Notes under the pieces: model-generated
The model's database searches: none
What the model was told of the DNA's origin: nothing
The model's input: only the letters and a program-made list of their open reading frames with translations
NCBI GenBank assembly: GCA_019661845.1
Contig: JAIFWL010000014.1
Coordinates: 1-8,138, forward strand
Source of the DNA: Candidatus Parcubacteria bacterium
GTDB taxonomy: Bacteria > Patescibacteriota > Minisyncoccia > Phycocordibacterales > Zambryskibacteraceae
Direction: 5' to 3'
DNA length: 8,138 nt
Translations under genes and position numbers: made by a program
Shown: positions 2,866-8,138 of the stretch, piece by piece
Numbering within the stretch: the first letter of the stretch is position 1
How the letters are laid out: each line of letters starts with the position of its first letter

Positions 2866-5451
2866 ATGACAATGAAAGACTTTTTAAATAAAAAGTATCT
2901 CCTATCTTCTTTGATTTTCTTTGCATTTATTATTTTTCCGCAAACTTTAGTTAAAGCCGATGGAGTTTTTACAGATAGAATCCCACCTGATTTCGATGCA
3001 GTACATTTCTTTCTAGAATCTGGAGTTGATTACTCAAATATTTACCCCCTCACTTTCCAAAGAGGAGCACAAAACAATATAAGATTCTTTGGCAGTATCC
3101 CCTCAGCTTATTTTGACAGCACCTGCTCTTCTGACCCAGATTACGGGGATAGATTACATGGTTATCAGAATGATCCGTTTGGTTCAAATATAAACGTTTC
3201 AATCAATACTGGATTTTCCGGAGGTTCAATAGTCTATGATAAAAATTTAGTTGAAGGGAGTGACTATAATAGAGCTAATAATGAGGAGGCAAAAAATGTA
3301 ACTTGTGCAGACGGGAATCCGGGGCACCAATTCGAACGACTAGAGTATTTCATGGATGCCTCACTACCTATCAGCAGTCTCCCAGCAGGTGATTATCACA
3401 TACACATAAATGAAATGTGGGATGGGAGATTGAATTTCAGAATCGTTGATGCTCAAGCCACTATAAATGTCACCTCAAATATGACCACTCACTGGACTAT
3501 AACAGGACCGAATAATTTTAGTGGGTCTGGAACCTTCAGCAGTTACTCTGGTGGGCCTGGTTCATATTCTATTGTTGCCGATTCAATTGCTTGTTACACC
3601 AAATCATTTTCTCCATCTTCAAATCAGAATGTTACGAATGGAAATACTATCACTTTCAATATTATTTATACCGACGATGGCACTTGTGGACCTCCTCCAC
3701 CTCCTCCACCTCCACCACCCGGCACACCAATAGCAGATATTAAGGCCAATGGTTCTGATAGTTCTATCAGTATTGCTTCGGGAGCATCGGCAACTATTTC
3801 TTGGACTTCGACTAATGTTACAAGTTGTTCGGTCACACCAACTGGTTGGACTGGTACATCAGGTTCGCAATCTACCGGTGCACTCTCTGCATCAGTCACC
3901 TACACTCTTAACTGTAATGGCCCAGATGGCGCAGCAAGCGACTCTATATATGTAGGAGTAGGAGAGGCACCACCACCACCAGGATGTGATGATTGTTCAG
4001 AATATATTTCTCAAGTAGTGCCAACAACTGTTTATGCTGGCCAAGTATTCCCAGCTTCTATAACTATGCGCAACATGGGTAGCAATACCTGGACATGCTG
4101 CACCTATGGTTCGGATATCAATACCAATGTCGGTTATAAGTTGGGTCTAATGTATGAAGATGCATGGAATATGTGGCGAGTAGCGGTGCCATCGAATATT
4201 CCTACGGGAGCGAGTGCGACATTCAACTACAACGTTACTGCTCCTTCTACACCCGGCACTTATTACTTCCAATGGAGGATGGTTAGTGAATTTGTACATT
4301 GGTTCGGAGATGCTTCCCCTCAAACTCCTATAAATGTCGTCGCTCCTTATACACTCACCACCACTCTCTTAGCAGGAGATGGAGATATTACTGGTTCAGG
4401 TATTAATTGTATTTCAGGTGCAGGGGATTGTAGCCAGCAGTATGCACCTGGCACATCTGTAACTCTCACCGGCACGAGTAAGGGTGTATATGCTTTCTCG
4501 TACTGGGTTCTTGGCGCTGTTAATGATCCCGCACATCGTTTAGTGACGAATCCATACACCTTCACTATGGACTCGAACAAGTTAATCCAAGGAGTATTTA
4601 ATCCAGGATCAGCTACTCTAACCACCTCTATTGCTGGAGGGTCGGGCACTATCACAGCACCGGGTGGCATTAGTTGCCCGGGTACATGTAGTGCCACCTT
4701 TACCCAAGGAGTAGGTGTGAGTGTTATTGCTACGCCGGCCGCAGGGCAAATCTTCGTGGGTTGGACTGGCGCTTGTGCAGGACAAAGTTCAGGGTGCTCC
4801 CTTACTTTAGACACCAGTAAGAACACGGCAGCTACATTTGCAGTTTCGGGTTTCGATTACGGTCTTGCTAATTCTGGTAGCTCCAATGTGACGAAGACGA
4901 GTGGAAATGCATTCACTCAGAATAATATTACGAAGGTTTACAATAGTGGTACAAATCAGCTTGTTACCATATCGCTTTCAGGGGTTCCATCTGGTACCTC
5001 ATACAGTATTTCTAATAACCCATGCTATCCAGGATGTGTATCCGTGATTACATTCACTGTGAGCCCTTCAACTACTGCTGGCACTTATCCTATTACTGTT
5101 ACTGGTTCACCACTTGGCAAGACGACGACATTCAATCTCATCGTCGCAAATCCACCTATGAGTGTCTCTTGTGCAGCGTCTCCTGCAACTGTGCTCGTAG
5201 GCCAACCTGTTACTTGGACAGCTACTGTGACTGGTGGCACTGCTCCATACACTTACTCATGGAGTGGTACAAACATTCCAGTAAGTCCTGCACCTACAAC
5301 CAATCCTTATGTGAAGACTTATAGCACTGTAGGTACTAAGACTGCTACGGTGACGGTCAATGATTCTGATGCACTTAGTGCAAGCTGTCCTGGTGGAGCA
5401 GGTGGGTCAAGTGTACAAGTAAACTTCAACCCGCATCTTGAAGAATTTTAA
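2866..5451 (+). CDS. Large secreted multi-Ig/PKD-domain surface protein, candidate pilus-associated adhesin
   Basis: The product is 861 aa. A Sec-type signal peptide covers about 1-30 (basic MKDFLNKK, hydrophobic core, cleavage near VKA-DG). Next come a Cys-containing N-terminal region (about 31-195, unrecognised), an Ig-like segment (about 196-274), ten consecutive prolines (276-285), an Ig-like domain with SASVTYTLNC (about 289-365) and a PPPP hinge (369-372). An NBR1-type Ig-like domain follows (about 378-492; ITMRNMGSNTW, FNYNVTAPSTPGTYYFQWRM), then two InlB-B/bacterial-repeat-like domains (about 495-580 and 583-661; GWTGACAGQSSGCSLTLD), an Ig-like domain (662-762) and a PKD-like domain (763-852; GTAPYTYSW, TVGTKTATVTV). 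There is no LPXTG, C-terminal membrane helix or S-layer domain. The many Cys residues suggest extracellular disulfides. The start was chosen at ATG 2866 (ATG 2872 is possible); an upstream GTG at 2842 lies before the -10 and would spoil the signal peptide. Its stop is 3 bases from pilB, so the two are probably co-translated. The adhesin role is inferred. Confidence 0.85.
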   Translation: MTMKDFLNKKYLLSSLIFFAFIIFPQTLVKADGVFTDRIPPDFDAVHFFLESGVDYSNIYPLTFQRGAQNNIRFFGSIPSAYFDSTCSSDPDYGDRLHGYQNDPFGSNINVSINTGFSGGSIVYDKNLVEGSDYNRANNEEAKNVTCADGNPGHQFERLEYFMDASLPISSLPAGDYHIHINEMWDGRLNFRIVDAQATINVTSNMTTHWTITGPNNFSGSGTFSSYSGGPGSYSIVADSIACYTKSFSPSSNQNVTNGNTITFNIIYTDDGTCGPPPPPPPPPPGTPIADIKANGSDSSISIASGASATISWTSTNVTSCSVTPTGWTGTSGSQSTGALSASVTYTLNCNGPDGAASDSIYVGVGEAPPPPGCDDCSEYISQVVPTTVYAGQVFPASITMRNMGSNTWTCCTYGSDINTNVGYKLGLMYEDAWNMWRVAVPSNIPTGASATFNYNVTAPSTPGTYYFQWRMVSEFVHWFGDASPQTPINVVAPYTLTTTLLAGDGDITGSGINCISGAGDCSQQYAPGTSVTLTGTSKGVYAFSYWVLGAVNDPAHRLVTNPYTFTMDSNKLIQGVFNPGSATLTTSIAGGSGTITAPGGISCPGTCSATFTQGVGVSVIATPAAGQIFVGWTGACAGQSSGCSLTLDTSKNTAATFAVSGFDYGLANSGSSNVTKTSGNAFTQNNITKVYNSGTNQLVTISLSGVPSGTSYSISNNPCYPGCVSVITFTVSPSTTAGTYPITVTGSPLGKTTTFNLIVANPPMSVSCAASPATVLVGQPVTWTATVTGGTAPYTYSWSGTNIPVSPAPTTNPYVKTYSTVGTKTATVTVNDSDALSASCPGGAGGSSVQVNFNPHLEEF
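3691..3720 (+). repeat. Proline-codon tract (ten Pro) between surface-protein modules
   Basis: Ten successive CCN codons (mostly CCT/CCA) encode a rigid polyproline spacer at residues 276-285. The tract marks a change in base composition: lines sampled before it are about 35-43% G+C, lines after it about 53-55%. Such simple repeats are prone to slippage and to domain exchange. Confidence 0.85.
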
Positions 5452-5454
5452 AAA

Positions 5455-7209
5455 ATGCACATTGATGAAACTCAACTTGAAAGCTTCATTGCCGACTCTG
5501 GCTTAATTTCTAAAGAGGACTTGCAAGCTGCGAAAGTAGTTGCAAGTGAGAAGCGGCAGAAGCTTGGTGAAGTATTGGTCTCTCGTGGCTCTTTGAGCGA
5601 GGACGATCTTCGTCGCATGCATGCCTATATCTTGGGCATTCCTTTCGTCGATCTTAAGAATCAGAAGTTAGACTTCACTGTCCTCTCACTTATCCCTGAA
5701 CCAATTGCTAGGAATCACAACATCGTGGCATTCAGGAAGACTGATGACGCGCTCGAAGTAGCGATGCTTGATACTGAGGACCTTACTGCAATTGACTTTG
5801 TGAAGAAGAAGGTGGGGTTGAAGATTCTTCCCCGCCTCACTGACGACGAGTCCATGAAGTGGGCACTCATGTCTTACCAGAAGACACTTAAGGCAGAGTT
5901 CGGCGACATCATTCGTAAGGAAGCTGGCACCTTAGGCCCTGCGAAGGATAGAGCAGAGGGCGAAGAGATTGATCCCGGCGAACTTAAGAAGCTGGCTGAA
6001 GACATCCCGGTAGTGCGCATCGTCGATACCTTGCTTAAGCACGCCATACTGCAAGAAGCATCAGATATTCACATTGAGCCAGAGGAGGCGCAACTCCTCG
6101 TGCGCTATAGGATTGATGGCATCTTGCGCGATGCCATGGTCCTACCTAAGAGCACTGCATCCGGCATTACAGCTAGGATTAAGGTCTTGTCGAACTTGAA
6201 GTTGGATGAGAAGCGTATGCCCCAAGACGGTCGCTTCAAGATCACTGCTGAAGGTGAGCAGGTCTCATTCCGTGTCTCAACTCTACCTACTTACTACGGG
6301 GAGAAAACTGTTATGCGATTATTGAGGGAGAATGCAGCCGGTTTTACCCTTGAGGGACTTGGCTTCCATGGCAATGGCTTAGAAGATTTACACAGGGCGA
6401 TGAAGCTTACGACTGGGATGATCCTCGCCACTGGTCCAACTGGTTCTGGTAAGACGACTACTCTCTACACTATGCTTGACCTCCTTAATACGCCGAGAGT
6501 AAACATTTCTACTATCGAGGATCCTATTGAGTATCAGATGCCAAGAGTGAATCAAACACAGGTGCGCCCTGAGATCGGTTTCAGCTTCGCCAACGGTCTT
6601 CGTACTCTCGTTCGCCAGGATCCAGACATCATCATGGTGGGAGAGATCCGTGATAACGAGACTGCAGGCCTCGCTATCAATGCTTCGCTCACCGGACACT
6701 TGGTACTCTCCACTCTTCACACCAACTCTGCTGCAGGAGCAATACCTCGCTTGCTCGACATGAAGGCGGAACCATTTCTACTTGTATCAACTTTAAATAT
6801 TGTTATTGCACAACGCTTGGTAAGAAGGTTGGCAGCCAACAAGACAAAGTATTTCTTAAGTAAAGAAGAGTTAGACAACATGGGCAAGACGATTTCCCTA
6901 GACCGTATGCTCGCACTATTGAAGAGGGAGAAGGTGATTGGTGAAGCAGATACTTGGGACAAGGTGCCATTCTACAAACCTGTTGTGAGTCCAGAGACCC
7001 CCGATGGTTACCAGAGTCGTATCGGAATTCACGAAGTGTTACGGGTGAATGCCGCAGTGAAGGAACTTATCATGAAGGGTGCTACAGCAGGGGAGGTAGA
7101 GGAGCAGGCGAAGAAAGATGGCATGATGACCATGATCGAAGACGGTATCTTCAAAGCTGCACAAGGTACGACCAGTATTGAGGAAGTGTTACGTGTGGTT
7201 TCAGAATAA
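5455..7209 (+). CDS. pilB: Type IV pilus assembly ATPase PilB (GspE family), cysteine-free
   Basis: The product is 584 aa, a usual length for PilB. It is the cytoplasmic hexameric ATPase that powers pilin extrusion through the PilC platform. An N-terminal MshEN/GspE-N domain (about 1-150; GLISKEDL, LGEVLVSRGSLSEDDL, LGIPFVDL) precedes the ATPase core: SDIHIEPEE near 203, RIDGILRD, Walker A GPTGSGKTT (327-335, Lys333), Asp box TIEDPIEYQ (353-361), Walker B PDIIMVGEIRD (390-400, Glu397) and His box TGHLVLSTLHTN (413-424). AQRLVRRL (452-459) and RIGIHEVL (522-529) flank the place where PilB/GspE proteins normally carry the C-x2-C...C-x2-C zinc motif. Here that stretch has no cysteine, and neither does the whole protein. 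The start ATG lies 3 bases after the preceding stop, without a Shine-Dalgarno. PilT is less likely given the full N-terminal domain and the adjacent pilC. Confidence 0.96.
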   Translation: MHIDETQLESFIADSGLISKEDLQAAKVVASEKRQKLGEVLVSRGSLSEDDLRRMHAYILGIPFVDLKNQKLDFTVLSLIPEPIARNHNIVAFRKTDDALEVAMLDTEDLTAIDFVKKKVGLKILPRLTDDESMKWALMSYQKTLKAEFGDIIRKEAGTLGPAKDRAEGEEIDPGELKKLAEDIPVVRIVDTLLKHAILQEASDIHIEPEEAQLLVRYRIDGILRDAMVLPKSTASGITARIKVLSNLKLDEKRMPQDGRFKITAEGEQVSFRVSTLPTYYGEKTVMRLLRENAAGFTLEGLGFHGNGLEDLHRAMKLTTGMILATGPTGSGKTTTLYTMLDLLNTPRVNISTIEDPIEYQMPRVNQTQVRPEIGFSFANGLRTLVRQDPDIIMVGEIRDNETAGLAINASLTGHLVLSTLHTNSAAGAIPRLLDMKAEPFLLVSTLNIVIAQRLVRRLAANKTKYFLSKEELDNMGKTISLDRMLALLKREKVIGEADTWDKVPFYKPVVSPETPDGYQSRIGIHEVLRVNAAVKELIMKGATAGEVEEQAKKDGMMTMIEDGIFKAAQGTTSIEEVLRVVSE

Positions 7210-7252
7210 ATTTAAGTAAATCAGGTTATAATTAAACCAGTTTTATTCTGGT
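7202..7252 (+). promoter_or_regulatory. pilB-pilC intergenic control region: -10 element and alternative hairpins
   Basis: TATAAT (7227-7232) is a perfect -10 that would start a pilC transcript near 7239, about 16 bases before its ATG; the -35 position is poor. A 9-bp inverted repeat CAGAATAAA (7202-7210) / TTTATTCTG (7242-7250) spans the pilB stop codon. It overlaps, and so competes with, a short hairpin ACCAG/CTGGT (7236-7252) ending two bases before the pilC ATG. No Shine-Dalgarno is present. The folds may tune pilC translation or the pilB 3' end. Confidence 0.4.
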
Positions 7253-7254
7253 AC

Positions 7255-8138
7255 ATGACTTTTTATAAATACAAAGCGAAGAGTGCGAGTGGAGAGGAGT
7301 ATGAGCGCTCGGTTGAGGCTCCAGATCGCTTCGCTCTGTACAAAATAATTCGTGCAGAGGGTGGAAGCGTCATTTCTATCAAGGAAATGAAGAAAGCGGG
7401 GGGCAATATCTCCACTGGTAGCCTCTTCGGTGGTATTAGTGCAGAGCAGAAGATCAACTTCGCTAAGAACCTGGGCTCCATGTTGGCCGCAGGACTTCCT
7501 GTAACTCGCGCTATCACTGTCATGGGCAAGCAGGCCAAGCATAAGAACTTTAAGAAGCTCCTTGCCGATATTGAGGCCGATGTAAGCAAGGGCCTCACGC
7601 TCTCTGAAGCATTGGCCAAGCATCCGAAGATTTTTTCTCCACTCTTCGTATCTATGGTGAAGGCGGGTGAAGAGTCAGGAAGCCTCTCGAATTCCCTTAC
7701 TATCGTCGGTAACCAGATGGAGAAGTCACACCTCTTGGTGAAGAAGGTGCGTGGAGCCATGATTTATCCTGCGGTTATCCTCACGGTTATGGTGGTGCTC
7801 GCCATCCTACTCCTTATATATATGGTGCCGACTCTCACAGCGACCTTCGAGGGCTTAGGAGTACAGTTGCCTCTCGCTACACGAGTCATCATTTACGCAA
7901 GTGACTTCATGATAGCCAATACAATACTTGTGATCTCAAGCCTGCTCCTCCTCATCCTTCTAGCCGTAGTCTTCTTTAGAAGCAAGGTAGGACATTCACT
8001 CTTCGATAAGGTTTCTATTAGAATTCCTGTTATCGGCCCCATGGTTAAGGAGGTGCAAGCTGCCCGCACTGCTCGTACTCTCTCATCACTTCTTTCTGCA
8101 GGAGTAGAAATTGTAAGTGGACTAGATGTCACTATTGA
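7255..8138 (+). CDS. pilC: Type IV pilus inner-membrane platform protein PilC (GspF family), truncated by window end
   Basis: The visible 294 residues run open to the window edge. The family is about 400 aa, so the second half is partly missing. PilC is the polytopic inner-membrane platform on which PilB acts to assemble the pilus. The N-terminus MTFYKYKAKSASGEEYE and the FALYKIIRAEGG segment are typical. A first T2SSF domain spans about 64-165, with FAKNLGSMLAAGLPVTRAI, GLTLSEALAKHPKIFSPLF and VKAGEESGSL (135-144). A membrane helix follows at about 170-191 (ending MVP), another at about 222-244, and the second T2SSF domain opens with ARTARTLSSLLSAGVEIVSGL (from about 271). The ATG at 7255 is the only sensible start and lies 45 bases after the pilB stop. 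It has no Shine-Dalgarno, and a short hairpin abuts the start. The order pilB-pilC fits a type IV pilus operon; pilin and prepilin peptidase would be expected downstream. Confidence 0.95.
   Translation, partial: MTFYKYKAKSASGEEYERSVEAPDRFALYKIIRAEGGSVISIKEMKKAGGNISTGSLFGGISAEQKINFAKNLGSMLAAGLPVTRAITVMGKQAKHKNFKKLLADIEADVSKGLTLSEALAKHPKIFSPLFVSMVKAGEESGSLSNSLTIVGNQMEKSHLLVKKVRGAMIYPAVILTVMVVLAILLLIYMVPTLTATFEGLGVQLPLATRVIIYASDFMIANTILVISSLLLLILLAVVFFRSKVGHSLFDKVSIRIPVIGPMVKEVQAARTARTLSSLLSAGVEIVSGLDVTI

Noticed and set aside
4347..4826. 159-codon minus-strand frame within the surface-protein gene
   Set aside because: It is antisense to a gene with clear domains and has no start signals; treated as a shadow.
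1..8138. CRISPR array, insertion sequence, tRNA or rRNA
   Set aside because: No regularly spaced repeats, transposase motifs, cloverleaf or rRNA-conserved segments were seen on either strand.

Overview
The window looks like a chromosomal segment of a Patescibacteria/CPR-type bacterium, most likely Parcubacteria-like. This is inferred from gene style, since there is no rRNA or other marker. The pointers are: a type IV pilus assembly cluster directly behind a very long, Cys- and Thr/Ser-rich, multi-Ig secreted protein with a proline linker; small single-pass membrane proteins of unknown function; and genes that mostly lack a Shine-Dalgarno sequence and start within a few bases of a recognisable -10 element. 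The standard bacterial code fits: every complete gene but one ends in TAA, and the exception ends in TGA.

Layout. Positions 1-207 (minus) hold the N-terminal part of a YraN/UPF0102 nuclease-fold protein. Positions 208-777 hold no convincing protein gene. That gap contains tandem DnaA-box-like 9-mers, a strong minus-strand intrinsic terminator, several stable hairpins (a candidate structured RNA) and a consensus DnaA box inside a possible leftward promoter. Positions 778-1575 (minus) encode exodeoxyribonuclease III / AP endonuclease. A compact divergent control region (1576-1694) carries a 12-bp inverted repeat and separates it from a rightward gene for a small membrane-anchored protein (1695-2159). 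Positions 2186-2830 form a self-contained cassette: near-consensus sigma-70 promoter, structured leader, strong Shine-Dalgarno, a GC-rich lipoprotein gene (2299-2778) and a perfect intrinsic terminator. It looks foreign to its surroundings.

Positions 2866-8138 form a rightward surface-appendage block: an 861-aa secreted multi-domain protein, then PilB (assembly ATPase) 3 bp downstream, then PilC (inner-membrane platform), which runs off the window. In the standard type IV pilus model PilB hydrolyses ATP on the cytoplasmic side of PilC to extrude pilin. The tight coupling of the multi-Ig protein to pilB suggests it is a pilus-associated adhesin or tip/accessory protein, but this is inference from position and domain style.

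The most notable points are: a PilB with no cysteine at all, so the usual zinc tetracysteine motif is missing; a base-composition break inside the adhesin at its proline linker; the GC-rich lipoprotein cassette; the inverted-repeat-flanked promoter segment between xth and the membrane-protein gene; and the structured noncoding region with DnaA boxes. No CRISPR array, transposase, tRNA or rRNA was seen.
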